In this document: piece after piece, positions 1-8,664 of the stretch
Layout of the letters: the number at the start of each line of letters is the position of its first letter
Numbering within the stretch: position 1 is the first letter of the stretch
NCBI RefSeq assembly: GCF_918731615.1
Contig: NZ_OU957226.1
Location: forward strand, 2,357,501-2,421,500
Length of the DNA: 64,000 nucleotides
Source of the DNA: Flavobacterium sp. CECT 9288
Lineage (GTDB): Bacteria; Bacteroidota; Bacteroidia; Flavobacteriales; Flavobacteriaceae
Direction: 5' to 3'
Made by a program: the position numbers and the translations under genes
Notes under the pieces: generated by a model
The model's input: only the letters and a program-made list of their open reading frames with translations
Databases searched by the model: none
What the model was told of the DNA's origin: nothing

Positions 1-1
1 T

Positions 2-385
2 CACCAGCAAATGATTGTTGTAAAAGATATTGAAGTATACTCTATGTGTGAACACCACATGTTACCGTTTTTTGGGAAAGCACACGTTGCTTATATTCCA
101 AACGGAAAAATTGTAGGTTTAAGTAAAATACCGAGAGTTGTTGATGCATTTGCTCGAAGAATGCAAGTGCAAGAACGATTGACAGACCAAATAAAAAACT
201 GTATTCAAGAGGCCTTAAATCCGCTAGGAGTAGCAGTTGTCATTGAAGCACAACACATGTGCATGCAAATGCGTGGAATTCAAAAACAAAATTCTGTAAC
301 AACTACTTCTTCTTTTACAGGTGCTTTTGAAAAAGACAAAACCAGAAAAGAGTTTATCAGTTTGGTATCTAATAAACTAAGTTAA
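2..385 (+). CDS. folE: GTP cyclohydrolase I, 3' part (start lies outside the window)
   Basis: Converts GTP to dihydroneopterin triphosphate, the first step of tetrahydrofolate and pterin synthesis, in the cytoplasm. The visible part has the zinc and active-site signatures CEHH and HMCMQMRG and the family segment [11 protein letters not shown]. The frame is open to the left edge (codons HQQ precede the first Met at 11) and family members are about 200 residues or longer, so this is the C-terminal two thirds and position 11 is not the real start. A hairpin with a T-run follows at 427-471. Reduced folate is one of the antenna cofactors used by photolyases, and a photolyase gene lies 1.6 kb downstream on the other strand; that link is an inference. 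Confidence 0.93.
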   Translation, partial: HQQMIVVKDIEVYSMCEHHMLPFFGKAHVAYIPNGKIVGLSKIPRVVDAFARRMQVQERLTDQIKNCIQEALNPLGVAVVIEAQHMCMQMRGIQKQNSVTTTSSFTGAFEKDKTRKEFISLVSNKLS

Positions 386-426
386 TTGTATCTTTATATA
401 AAATTACAGTTCTACCATAAATTCAC

Positions 427-471
427 AAAAGGAAATTACAAGATTTAAATATTGCGTAGTTTCCTTTTTTT
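427..471 (+). terminator. Terminator after folE
   Basis: Arms GGAAATTAC and GTAGTTTCC pair with one mismatch and are followed by a run of seven T. It lies 42 bases after the folE stop and separates folE from the SDR gene. Confidence 0.6.
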
Positions 472-492
472 GTTAACCTAATTCATAAAGCC

Positions 493-1911
493 ATGAAAAT
501 TCTCTTAACTGGTGCCACAGGATACATAGGAAAAAGACTTTTACCCTTATTAGTAGAACAAGGTCATGAAGTAATATGTTGTGTACGAGATAAGAATAGG
601 TTTTATTGTCCTATTGAATTTCAAAGTAAAATTACAGTAATTGAGGTTGATTTTCTTGACGAGCTTTCGGTTCAAAATATCCCTAATACTATAGATGTAG
701 CGTATTATTTGATACACTCCATGTCAGGATCTGCCACAAACTATGACGAATTAGAAAGTTTATCAGCAAGAAACTTTGTTTCTAAGTTAAACCAAACTAG
801 CGTGCAGCAAGTGATTTACTTAAGTGGTATTGTAAACGATCAAGCCTTGTCAAAGCACCTTTCTTCCCGAAAAAAAGTTGAAGATATTTTAACTACTGGA
901 ACTTTTGCTACCACTACCCTAAGGGCTGGAATTATAGTAGGATCTGGTAGTGCCTCATTTGATATTATAAGGGATTTAGTGAATAAACTACCCGTAATGA
1001 TCACTCCAAAATGGCTCAATACAAGATGTCAACCCATAGCTATCACTGATGTGTTGGATATTTTAATGCGATCCTTATTGAATCCAAAAACGTTTGATCA
1101 AAGTTTTGATATTGGTGGGCCTGATATTTTAACGTATAAAGAGATGCTTTTAGGTTTTGCTGCAGCCAAAAATTTAAAAAGATGGATTTTCACAGTACCC
1201 GTAATGACTCCTAAGCTTTCCTCCTACTGGTTGTATTTTGTAACTTCAACATCCTACAGATTGGCATCGGCACTGGTAAGCAGTATGAAAGTGGAAGTGG
1301 TATGCAATGACAATAGAATTAATGACATTGTGCAAGTAAAACCTATGACGTACCAACAGGCATTAAAACGAGCTTTGATAAAAGTGGACGAAGATAAAGT
1401 AGCTTCCAGCTGGAAAGATTCTATGATTAGCGGGCGTTTCAACACGAATCTTTCTAATTATTTAAAAGTACCCAAAAAAGACTGCTTTATTGACCGCAGA
1501 AAAATGGAAATCATTGATCGGGAATTTACCATCAGTAGAATTTGGTCCATAGGAGGTGAAACGGGTTGGTATTATGGAGATTGGCTCTGGGATTTACGAG
1601 GTTTTATTGATAAATTATATGGTGGTGTAGGTTCCAGACGTGGACGAACCAACAGACATGAAATACATGCTGGTGATGCTCTTGATTTTTGGAGGGTTTT
1701 GTATGCCAATAAACAAGAGGGAAAACTTATCTTATTTGCCGAAATGAAACTTCCAGGCGAAGCTTGGCTCGAGTTTAAAATAATTGGAAATACCTTATAT
1801 CAATCGGCAACTTTTAGACCTGATGGAATATGGGGTAAATTGTATTGGTACAGCGTTGTTCCTTTTCATGGATTTATATTCAAAGGAATGCTTCAAAAAT
1901 TAATTTACTAA
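493..1911 (+). CDS. NAD(P)-binding SDR-family protein with C-terminal DUF2867-like domain
   Basis: The N-terminus is an extended short-chain dehydrogenase fold with the dinucleotide-binding motif GATGYIG at residues 7-13. The C-terminal third (about residues 320-472: EFTISRIWSIGGETGWYYGD, then a Trp- and Gly-rich stretch) looks like the DUF2867 domain that often follows such a fold. The total of 472 residues fits this two-domain family. The substrate is unknown. The gene converges on the leftward carotenoid/photolyase operon, from which it is separated by a terminator hairpin at 1932-1962. Proteins of this type often sit beside photolyase and SRPBCC genes, so a part in the same light or oxidative response is plausible but not shown. 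Confidence 0.85.
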   Translation: MKILLTGATGYIGKRLLPLLVEQGHEVICCVRDKNRFYCPIEFQSKITVIEVDFLDELSVQNIPNTIDVAYYLIHSMSGSATNYDELESLSARNFVSKLNQTSVQQVIYLSGIVNDQALSKHLSSRKKVEDILTTGTFATTTLRAGIIVGSGSASFDIIRDLVNKLPVMITPKWLNTRCQPIAITDVLDILMRSLLNPKTFDQSFDIGGPDILTYKEMLLGFAAAKNLKRWIFTVPVMTPKLSSYWLYFVTSTSYRLASALVSSMKVEVVCNDNRINDIVQVKPMTYQQALKRALIKVDEDKVASSWKDSMISGRFNTNLSNYLKVPKKDCFIDRRKMEIIDREFTISRIWSIGGETGWYYGDWLWDLRGFIDKLYGGVGSRRGRTNRHEIHAGDALDFWRVLYANKQEGKLILFAEMKLPGEAWLEFKIIGNTLYQSATFRPDGIWGKLYWYSVVPFHGFIFKGMLQKLIY

Positions 1912-1931
1912 TTCTGTCAAAAATCAAAAAA

Positions 1932-1962
1932 AATACGCGTTTAAAAACTTTAAACGCGTATT
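1932..1962 (-). terminator. Terminator of the crt-photolyase operon
   Basis: Perfect 14-bp arms (1932-1945 and 1949-1962) with a 3-base loop. On the minus strand they are followed by a run of T. The position fits the end of the leftward operon that finishes with the photolyase gene. Confidence 0.8.
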
Positions 1963-1974
1963 GTAAAATGTAAA

Positions 1975-3270
1975 CTATTTTAAAATTCCTGCTTTGTACG
2001 TTGCTATAGCTCTATCTCTAGCCATAGCATGCTCTACCATAGGTTTTCCGTATCCTAAATCAAATTCTTTAATCCATTTTCTAATGTAAGCTCCTTTTTC
2101 ATCAAACTTTTTTTGTTGAATATCTGGATTAAAAACTCTAAAATATGGCGCTGCATCACAACCAGTTCCAGCAGCCCATTGCCAGTTGCCAACATTTGCA
2201 GACATTTCGTAATCTAATAATTTTTCTGCAAAATAGGCTTCGCCCCATTGCCATTCAATTAATAAATGTTTGCATAAAAAACTAGCTACAACCATACGGA
2301 CTCTATTGTGCATGTAGCCGGTTTCATTAAGCTGACGCATACCTGCATCAACCATAGGATAACCTGTTTTTCCTTCGCACCAACGCTTAAAATCGGCTTC
2401 GTCATTGCGCCATTCAATACCGTCATACGCTGACTTGAAATTACGGTTGACCACTTTTGGGAAACTGTAAAGAATTTGCATAAAAAATTCTCTCCAAATC
2501 AATTCACTTAAAAAAACATCATTTTTATGAAAAGCCCAATTAACTAATTTGCGCACACTTACTGTCCCAAAACGCAAATGAGGTGACAAATAAGAGGTTT
2601 TATCCATAGCTGGAAAATCTCTTGTATCCTGATAATTTGATATAAACTTGAGATTATGCGGCTTAACAGTGATAGCACTTTTTTCAAAACCAATTTCGGC
2701 CAAAGAAGGCATTGCATAGGTATTCTTATGAAAATTAGCATATAATGATTCCGTATCATACTCAACAACGGGTGCCATCGTTTTGTATTTTTCTAACCAT
2801 TTATTTTTAAAGGGTGTGTATACAGTATAAGGTAACCCATCAGCTTTTGTGATTTCTTTTTCTTCGAAAATTACTTGGTCTTTAAAAGCTTGTGCTTTTA
2901 CATTACTTTGTGCTAACAACTCACAAATGGCAGCATCACGCTCTAGTGCATACGGCTCATAATCTTTGTTATAAAAAACATTTTGAATATCGTACTCTTG
3001 TAAAAGCGATTTCCAAACAACATGAGTTTGTCCTTTTTTCACAAGAAGTGAACTCCCTATTTGAGCTAATGCATCCTGAATGGTACTTAATGATTGATGT
3101 ATAAAGTTGACCCTAGCATCATTTACTGGCAGTTTATCCAGAATAGCTTCATCAAAAATAAACAAAGGAATTACAACTCTGCTTGACTGTAAGGCCTGAA
3201 ATAAACCTGCATTATCGTCTAGTCTTAAATCCCGTCTAAACCAAAAGAGAGATACTTGTTGCTTGCTCAT
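1975..3270 (-). CDS. phrB: Class I deoxyribodipyrimidine photolyase (cryptochrome/photolyase family)
   Basis: Uses blue light and reduced FAD to split cyclobutane pyrimidine dimers in DNA. It has the N-terminal antenna-domain opening LFWFRRDLRLDDN and the C-terminal FAD-domain block containing GNWQWAAGTGCDAAPYFR, followed by FNP. The 431 residues are normal for class I enzymes; which antenna cofactor is used cannot be read from the sequence. The ATG overlaps the TAA of the upstream SRPBCC gene (TAATG), so the two are translationally coupled and the enzyme is the last product of the light-response operon. A related cryptochrome is possible, but the conserved active-site block favours a repair enzyme. 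Confidence 0.93.
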   Translation of the reverse strand: MSKQQVSLFWFRRDLRLDDNAGLFQALQSSRVVIPLFIFDEAILDKLPVNDARVNFIHQSLSTIQDALAQIGSSLLVKKGQTHVVWKSLLQEYDIQNVFYNKDYEPYALERDAAICELLAQSNVKAQAFKDQVIFEEKEITKADGLPYTVYTPFKNKWLEKYKTMAPVVEYDTESLYANFHKNTYAMPSLAEIGFEKSAITVKPHNLKFISNYQDTRDFPAMDKTSYLSPHLRFGTVSVRKLVNWAFHKNDVFLSELIWREFFMQILYSFPKVVNRNFKSAYDGIEWRNDEADFKRWCEGKTGYPMVDAGMRQLNETGYMHNRVRMVVASFLCKHLLIEWQWGEAYFAEKLLDYEMSANVGNWQWAAGTGCDAAPYFRVFNPDIQQKKFDEKGAYIRKWIKEFDLGYGKPMVEHAMARDRAIATYKAGILK

Positions 3271-3731
3271 TATTTTGAATTAAAAATTTCATCAACTTTA
3301 GTTACACGGTATTCAAAAATTGATTTTAATTTATTTTTTACAACTAAGGTGTTCATGATGCGACCCAAAATACCTAATGGCAAGCCATAATGCACCACAT
3401 CAGTCATTTTTGTTCCTGAAGGGGTTTCTTCAAAGAAATGTTTGTGGTGCCAAAAGCTGTAAGGTCCAAAACGTTGTTCGTCTATGAAATAGCTGTTTTC
3501 TTTCACTTGAGTAATAATGGTCATCCAAGATAGGGTGATGCCAAAAAGTGGTGTCACTCTATATTGTATAACTTGTCCGGGATACATTGATTTTTGATCA
3601 AAATCAGTAATTTGAAAACCCATTCCTTCGGGTGTAATTTTTTGAAGGTTTTTTGGGTTCGAAAAAAAAATCCAACATTCAGCAACAGATGCATTAACAT
3701 GCTGAACGGTTTCTTGTTTGTATATTTTCAT
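3270..3731 (-). CDS. SRPBCC (START/polyketide-cyclase-like) ligand-binding protein
   Basis: A 153-residue protein that fits the SRPBCC superfamily: an N-terminal strand MKIYKQETVQHVNASVAECW, a central ITLSWMTIITQVKENSYFID region and a long C-terminal helix starting near LGRIMNTLVV. Members bind hydrophobic ligands, and the ligand here is unknown. The frame is open further upstream to 3950, but that extension runs through a dispersed repeat and has no SRPBCC character, so the ATG at 3731 is taken as the start. It overlaps the photolyase start by one base and lies in the carotenoid operon, so a carotenoid- or stress-related role is inferred. Confidence 0.8.
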   Translation of the reverse strand: MKIYKQETVQHVNASVAECWIFFSNPKNLQKITPEGMGFQITDFDQKSMYPGQVIQYRVTPLFGITLSWMTIITQVKENSYFIDEQRFGPYSFWHHKHFFEETPSGTKMTDVVHYGLPLGILGRIMNTLVVKNKLKSIFEYRVTKVDEIFNSK

Positions 3732-3765
3732 AATGGCTTTGTAAAAGAAATTGGTGTTTTTGTGC

Positions 3766-3883
3766 GCGTGAGGGATAGTAGTGGAGCTCTTTTTTTTGGG
3801 GTTGACTTTTTTGTCAAGCCAAAAAAAAAAGCGGGAACGGATAGCCCGACCCCGCTGTAACGCTAGTGGAAGCGAGGTCACGC
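3766..3883 (+). repeat. Dispersed flavobacterial intergenic repeat, copy 1
   Basis: A GC-rich, highly structured insert of about 120 bp between crtZ and the SRPBCC gene. Outer arms GCGTGA (3766-3771) and TCACGC (3878-3883) bracket an inner hairpin in which eight T, then GGGGTTGAC, face GTCAAGCC and A-rich sequence. The blocks GATAGTAGTGGA and ACGGATAGC recur in the same order and strand at 24698-24752 (GATAGCAGTGGA and ACGAATAGC), so the two are copies of one element. It lies inside the transcribed operon and would form a strong hairpin in the mRNA. Confidence 0.75.
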
Positions 3884-3897
3884 CCCAACGATTTTTA

Positions 3898-4338
3898 TTA
3901 CATTTTGTAGTATTTGAAGGGTACAAAAAGCATCCCGAAACATTCTCCATGTTCTTTACCTAAATGCTTGTGGTGTACTTTGTGTGCTTTACGCAAACCT
4001 ATTAAATACTTGTTGTTTGTGTGTTTGAACCACTTAAAACGCTGATGAATAAGGACATCATGGATTAAGAAATAGCACAAACCATAAAACATAATACCTA
4101 GACCTATGAAAAATTTATAATTCAATCCGCCCTCTACACCGTAGTAGAAAAGAGCTATGCTTGGAGCTGCAAAAATCACAAAAAAGATGTCATTTCTCTC
4201 AAAGATGTTTGCGTATTTTGGCTGATGATGATCTGCATGAAAATACCACATGGAACCGTGCATTACATACTTATGGGTACACCAAGTAATCCCCTCCATG
4301 GTTAAAAAAGTACCAAGAAAAATCAAAAAAAATATCAT
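3898..4338 (-). CDS. crtZ: Beta-carotene hydroxylase (CrtZ-type, fatty acid hydroxylase superfamily)
   Basis: Hydroxylates beta-ionone rings, turning beta-carotene into beta-cryptoxanthin and zeaxanthin. The 146-residue membrane protein has the four histidine clusters of the di-iron family: HKYVMH (22-27), HADHH (34-38), HDVLIH (93-98) and HKVHH (119-123), with hydrophobic segments at about 1-18 and 51-92. It follows crtB by 44 bases in the same operon. No lycopene cyclase gene is visible in the window, so its substrate must come from a cyclase encoded elsewhere. Confidence 0.92.
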   Translation of the reverse strand: MIFFLIFLGTFLTMEGITWCTHKYVMHGSMWYFHADHHQPKYANIFERNDIFFVIFAAPSIALFYYGVEGGLNYKFFIGLGIMFYGLCYFLIHDVLIHQRFKWFKHTNNKYLIGLRKAHKVHHKHLGKEHGECFGMLFVPFKYYKM

Positions 4339-4382
4339 TATATTATGTATTTAAGTGTAACAATTTTTATTAATGCTGAAAA

Positions 4383-5222
4383 TTATACTAGTTTTAATTT
4401 ATATGACACAAAAGATTTGGCTAGTAAACCTGCTTTTGAGTAATTTGAAACTCGAATTCTAGAACTTCCAATCTCACTACAAGGCGTATTCTCTAATTTT
4501 TTAAGTAGTTTTTTATAGTAGACAAAGGCAGTGTAAACACCAAACTTTGCCTCTATTGGAAGCTTTACAATTCCTTCATAAGCTACTCTAAAATCCTCTT
4601 CTATTTCGTTGATGATTTGTGTTTTTGCTTTTTCATCGAATGAATTGAGATCTACGCCTGGAAAATAATTACGGTTCAACACCAAATTATCATCTTTTAA
4701 ATCACGTAAAAAATTCACTTTTTGAAAAGCAGAACCTAGCCTCATGGCTTCGTCTTTAAGTTGCTCGTAACGTTTATCATCACCCGCTACAAAAACTTTG
4801 AGGCACATAAGTCCTACAACATCTGCAGAGCCGTATATGTAAGCATCATACTCTTCTTTACTGTGATAATCAGATTTGATTAAATCTAGTTTCATGCTTC
4901 GTAAAAAAGCCTGTACAAGATCATCGCTAATGTTGTATTGCTTAACCGTTTGTTGAAAAGAATTCAAAATAGGGTTTAAACTTATACCTCTTTCTAGGGC
5001 TTTGTAATATTCCTCTTCAAACTCGGTAATGAGATCTTCTTTGTTGTAGCCATGAAATGTATCTACAATTTCATCTGCAAAACGCACAAAACCATAAATG
5101 CTATAAATGGCGTCTCTTATGCTAGGTGATAACATGTATACCGCTAATGAAAAAGAGGTACTGTAATTTTTTGTAACTAACTTGCTACATTTAAAAGACA
5201 CATCGTCAAATAATTCTTTCAT
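4383..5222 (-). CDS. crtB: Phytoene synthase
   Basis: Condenses two geranylgeranyl diphosphates into phytoene, the committed step of carotenoid synthesis. It has both Asp-rich motifs of trans-isoprenyl synthases: DEIVD at residues 50-54 and DLKDD at 174-178. At 279 residues it has the usual length. It starts one base after the crtI stop, so the two are co-transcribed and probably coupled. The geranylgeranyl diphosphate synthase that feeds it is not in this window. Confidence 0.95.
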   Translation of the reverse strand: MKELFDDVSFKCSKLVTKNYSTSFSLAVYMLSPSIRDAIYSIYGFVRFADEIVDTFHGYNKEDLITEFEEEYYKALERGISLNPILNSFQQTVKQYNISDDLVQAFLRSMKLDLIKSDYHSKEEYDAYIYGSADVVGLMCLKVFVAGDDKRYEQLKDEAMRLGSAFQKVNFLRDLKDDNLVLNRNYFPGVDLNSFDEKAKTQIINEIEEDFRVAYEGIVKLPIEAKFGVYTAFVYYKKLLKKLENTPCSEIGSSRIRVSNYSKAGLLAKSFVSYKLKLV

Positions 5223-5223
5223 A

Positions 5224-6699
5224 CTATTGCTCTGAAAATTGCTTATTAATTAATTCTGACACTAATTTTCCAGAAATTAATGCCGGAGGTACCCCAGGAC
5301 CAGGAACCGTTAATTGACCTGTGAAATATAAATTTTTAACTTTTTTACTTTTTAACTTCGGTCTCAAAAACGCTGTTTGCAAAAGCGTATTTGCCATGCC
5401 GTATGCGTTTCCTTTGTATGAATTATACTCTGAAACAAAATCATTTTTACAAAAAGACTCTTTAAAAATAATACTTTCTCTAACATTTTGCTGTGTTAAA
5501 GTTTCAAAACGCTTGATAATTATTTCAAAATATTCCTCTCTTAAAGCCTCAGTATCATTTATTCCTGGTGCTAAAGGTACAAGAAAAAATCCAGATTCCA
5601 TACCCTCAGGAGCAGCAGTTTGATCTGTTACCGATGGGAAATTTGCATAAAACAAAGGCTCTTTAGGCCATTGCGGTTCATCATAAATATCCCTAGCATG
5701 CTGATAAAAATCAACATCAAAAAATAAAGCATGATGTGATATGTTATCTAGTTTTTTATTGAAACCAACATAAAACAACAATGATGATGGAGCAAAAACT
5801 CTGCTGTCCCAATATTTTTCTGAATAAGCTCTGTATTTTTGATCTAATAATGTTTCGGTGTGGTGGTAATCAGCACCACTCAAAATTAAATCAGATGCTA
5901 TGCGATCTCCGTTTATTTGAAGTGCAACTGCAGTTCCGTTTTCAACTATTATTTTGTCAACTCCCGCATTGGTTACAAATTGAACTCCTAATTCTTTTGC
6001 AAGATTTACCATGGCTCTCACCACATCAAACATTCCTGTTTTTGGATGCCAAGTTCCCAATCCGAAATCAGCAAAATTCATGAAACTATAAAAGGAGGGT
6101 GTATCTGATGGTTTTGCACCAAGGAACAATACAGGAAACTCTAAAATCTGGATTAGCCTTTCATTTTTAAATTTCTTGCGTACATCTCTACTTATGTTAC
6201 TAAAAAATTCACCTACTTTTAATGCTGTTTCGGTAGTGATTAACTCTAGAGCAGAAACTCCTGGACGATATACTAAATCTTTAATAGCGATATCATAGTT
6301 GCTTTTGGCACGTGCCATAAACTTTTGCAACTTTGCACCACTACCCTTTTCAATAGACTCAAAAGTGGCAACAATTTCATCTAAATTGTCAGCAATAGTA
6401 ATGAAATCATTGATTCCGTAGTATACCCTATATGCTGGTGCTAGTTTTATTAACTCATAATAATCAGTAGTTTTTTTGCCAAAATCAGCAAAAAAACGCT
6501 CAAAAACATCTGGCATCCAGTACCAGCTAGGTCCCATATCAAACGTAAAACCGTCTATTTTGAGTTGTCTTGCTCTACCTCCTAATGCATCGTTTTTTTC
6601 ATAAACTATCACATTATGACCACTTTGAGCTAAATAGGAAGCTGCAGCCAAAGCAGAAAAGCCAGATCCTATTATTGTTATTTTTTTTATATCTTTCAT
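5224..6699 (-). CDS. crtI: Phytoene desaturase (CrtI-type)
   Basis: FAD-dependent four-step desaturase that turns phytoene into lycopene. The N-terminal Rossmann motif IIGSGFSALAAASYL (from residue 9) and the GGRARQLKIDGFTFDMGPSW block bind FAD, and the C-terminal LYFTGQLTVPGPGVPPALIS segment is the carotenoid oxidoreductase signature. At 491 residues it is full length. It lies 36 bases downstream of the merR photoreceptor gene and directly upstream of crtB, giving the order regulator-crtI-crtB-crtZ. Confidence 0.95.
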   Translation of the reverse strand: MKDIKKITIIGSGFSALAAASYLAQSGHNVIVYEKNDALGGRARQLKIDGFTFDMGPSWYWMPDVFERFFADFGKKTTDYYELIKLAPAYRVYYGINDFITIADNLDEIVATFESIEKGSGAKLQKFMARAKSNYDIAIKDLVYRPGVSALELITTETALKVGEFFSNISRDVRKKFKNERLIQILEFPVLFLGAKPSDTPSFYSFMNFADFGLGTWHPKTGMFDVVRAMVNLAKELGVQFVTNAGVDKIIVENGTAVALQINGDRIASDLILSGADYHHTETLLDQKYRAYSEKYWDSRVFAPSSLLFYVGFNKKLDNISHHALFFDVDFYQHARDIYDEPQWPKEPLFYANFPSVTDQTAAPEGMESGFFLVPLAPGINDTEALREEYFEIIIKRFETLTQQNVRESIIFKESFCKNDFVSEYNSYKGNAYGMANTLLQTAFLRPKLKSKKVKNLYFTGQLTVPGPGVPPALISGKLVSELINKQFSEQ

Positions 6700-6735
6700 T
6701 TGTTTAGCAAATATACAAATTGTTTAAACAAAAAA

Positions 6736-7632
6736 TTAAATCCAATCGACTAATTCTGAAATAGAATTGAAAATTGTTATTTGTTCTGGAAGTTTGTCTT
6801 TATTTATGAACTCTACCATGCGACCAATATACCATAATTCTGTGCTGTCGTCTAATAACTCTTCTGACATCTTCTGAATATAATTATCCAGAAGATCTCG
6901 TTCTGGTTGAACCGTCATGTAAGACACATATACAATAGAGTTAAAGTGTTTTTTTAAGTCTTTTAGGTTTTCAATAGGCATACTTTCACCCAGATAAATC
7001 GTTTTGTATCCGTGTAATAACACTTCATAGTTTAAATACATCAAACCAAGTTCATGAATCTCGTTCATAGGCAAAGACAAAACAAAAACTTTATCATTCT
7101 TGGTTTGCTTCAAAACTTGAAGTTTCTCTGTATTAATTAGTAATTTTTGTTTGATTAAATAACTAATAAAATGCTCGTGTGCTGGAGTAATGGTATCGGA
7201 TTGCCACAAAAGTCCTAATTCATTCATCAATGGAATAAAAACTTGATGAAAAATCTCTTTAAATGATTTCTCAGCTATTAACCAATTGTATGTGTTAAAA
7301 AACAACTCTTGATCAAAGTTCATCATAGCCATCTTAAACTCACTGATGGCGTGACTTTTTGCAGTTTTACTCGAAATTATTTCACGTACAAGCGACGGAA
7401 TTTTTTCCTGAGGATAGGTTGCAATTTTTGATATCTTGTACCCATAATCATGGAGCAAGGTTATGTTTAAAAGTTTTTGTAAACTAGCCAAATCATACAA
7501 ACGAATGTTAGTATCTGTACGCATGGGCTGAAGAATATCGTAACGTTTCTCCCAAATTCGTATCGTATGAGCTTTGATCCCTGAGAGGTTTTCAAGATCC
7601 TTGATACTGAATACATTTTTTACATTGTTCAT
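6736..7632 (-). CDS. MerR-family regulator with cobalamin-binding photoreceptor domain (CarH/LitR type)
   Basis: Residues 8-75 form a MerR winged helix (FSIKDLENLSGIKAHTIRIW). The rest matches the CarH light-sensing part: W143-x9-E153-H154 in the helical cap (LLWQSDTITPAHEHF) and ExHxxG at 191-196 (EIHELG, with His193 as the presumed lower cobalt ligand) in a Rossmann-like fold. In Thermus and Myxococcus CarH, adenosylcobalamin holds a DNA-bound tetramer in the dark, and light breaks it up and relieves repression. The gene opens the operon merR-crtI-crtB-crtZ-SRPBCC-phr, and a palindrome lies just upstream at 7638-7653. Light-relieved autorepression is inferred from intact motifs and context. 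Confidence 0.9.
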   Translation of the reverse strand: MNNVKNVFSIKDLENLSGIKAHTIRIWEKRYDILQPMRTDTNIRLYDLASLQKLLNITLLHDYGYKISKIATYPQEKIPSLVREIISSKTAKSHAISEFKMAMMNFDQELFFNTYNWLIAEKSFKEIFHQVFIPLMNELGLLWQSDTITPAHEHFISYLIKQKLLINTEKLQVLKQTKNDKVFVLSLPMNEIHELGLMYLNYEVLLHGYKTIYLGESMPIENLKDLKKHFNSIVYVSYMTVQPERDLLDNYIQKMSEELLDDSTELWYIGRMVEFINKDKLPEQITIFNSISELVDWI

Positions 7633-7661
7633 CGTTTTTCAATATTTATTGAACAAATGTA
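7625..7661 (-). promoter_or_regulatory. Putative promoter and CarH-type operator upstream of merR
   Basis: On the minus strand TACATTTG (7654-7661) fits the Bacteroidota -7 element TAnnTTTG. Directly downstream lies a near-perfect 16-bp palindrome, TTCAATA-AA-TATTGAA (7638-7653). A second inverted pair, TTGTTCA and TGAACAA (7650-7656 and 7625-7631), encloses it and reaches into the start codon. A repressor bound here would cover the transcription start. No TTG is visible at the -33 position. Assigning this to the MerR protein is inference. Confidence 0.55.
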
Positions 7662-7719
7662 AAATAAAATTTATTATAAATGATACTAAAAAGTCCAAAA
7701 CAAACAAAAAGAGTCATTT

Positions 7720-8664
7720 TTATTTAAAACTCACAGGCTTTATAGCATTCAAAAGGTCTAAATGCAGAATTGTCTTAGAATTATCTTCATTTCTAGTGTA
7801 CATAGGTTCAAACTTAGCACCATAAATTAATTCGTTAAATGTATATGATGTTCTTGTGGCAACTGTATTGCTAAACATGTCATCAAAGGCAGTTAAGAAT
7901 ACAATAATTTCTCCATTGGTAGATTTGAAATCCTCTTCGGTAAAACCATATAGCGGGCTGCTCTCTGTTATAGGATGAACGAGTGTCCAGCTTAAAGTGA
8001 GCACATTTATTCTTTCTAATTCTAGGTCTAATGCAAAAAATTTATTGATATAAACCTCATTTTCTTTTATGCTCATTCTAATGGTGACCTTCGCAAAAGC
8101 ATCGGTAAGATTGGTATTTTTAAAAGGGGTTACTCGCATCATCAAACCCGTACCTTCTCTATACGGTGCAATGATAGCATTATGAGAAAACTTAAGAAAA
8201 GCGGTGGGCTTACTAAACCTTCCAAAAAATAAACCTGTTGCAATGGCAAAACTAAGTAATCCAATCAAGGCTTCGGCTGCAGCCAATAAACTACTCAAAA
8301 AACCAATAGGACTTATATGACCATATCCCACTGTAGTAAAGGTTTGTGCACTAAAAAAGTACGCTTGACCAAATTTACCTAACTCTGTACCAGAAATATC
8401 AATACCATTTAAATATTCTATTCCAATGAGGTAATACAAACAGGCAAAAATAAAATTCATACCAATATAAAAAAGGAGTAAGGTGCATAGAAAACGCCAT
8501 CGAGGCATCTCAATCATGGTGTGGTACCAACTGATTCTATTTAAGATAAACATTCCTCTTTTTTCAACATTGGCACTTCCATCCTTGTTAATAAAACGGC
8601 CACCGTAATTATTGGCATTCGTACCAAAACCCGTATTTTGTTGTCCTTCACCTTTTAATTTCAT
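7720..8664 (-). CDS. Inward-rectifier-type potassium channel (KirBac family)
   Basis: Inner-membrane K+ channel. With the ATG at 8664 the protein has 315 residues: a cytoplasmic N-terminus, membrane helix 1 at about 57-81, a pore loop with the selectivity filter TVGYG at 111-115, membrane helix 2 at about 121-148, and a C-terminal beta-rich domain typical of Kir channels. The frame is open upstream to 8793, but those 43 residues are Cys-rich and unlike the family, so the start at 8664, which opens MKLKGEGQQNTGFGTNANN, is preferred. It is transcribed away from the dienelactone hydrolase gene. What gates the channel is unknown. Confidence 0.9.
   Translation of the reverse strand: MKLKGEGQQNTGFGTNANNYGGRFINKDGSANVEKRGMFILNRISWYHTMIEMPRWRFLCTLLLFYIGMNFIFACLYYLIGIEYLNGIDISGTELGKFGQAYFFSAQTFTTVGYGHISPIGFLSSLLAAAEALIGLLSFAIATGLFFGRFSKPTAFLKFSHNAIIAPYREGTGLMMRVTPFKNTNLTDAFAKVTIRMSIKENEVYINKFFALDLELERINVLTLSWTLVHPITESSPLYGFTEEDFKSTNGEIIVFLTAFDDMFSNTVATRTSYTFNELIYGAKFEPMYTRNEDNSKTILHLDLLNAIKPVSFK

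Noticed and set aside
3732-3950. N-terminal extension of the SRPBCC protein
   Set aside because: The added 73 residues run through the dispersed repeat and overlap the end of crtZ, with no similarity to the SRPBCC fold.
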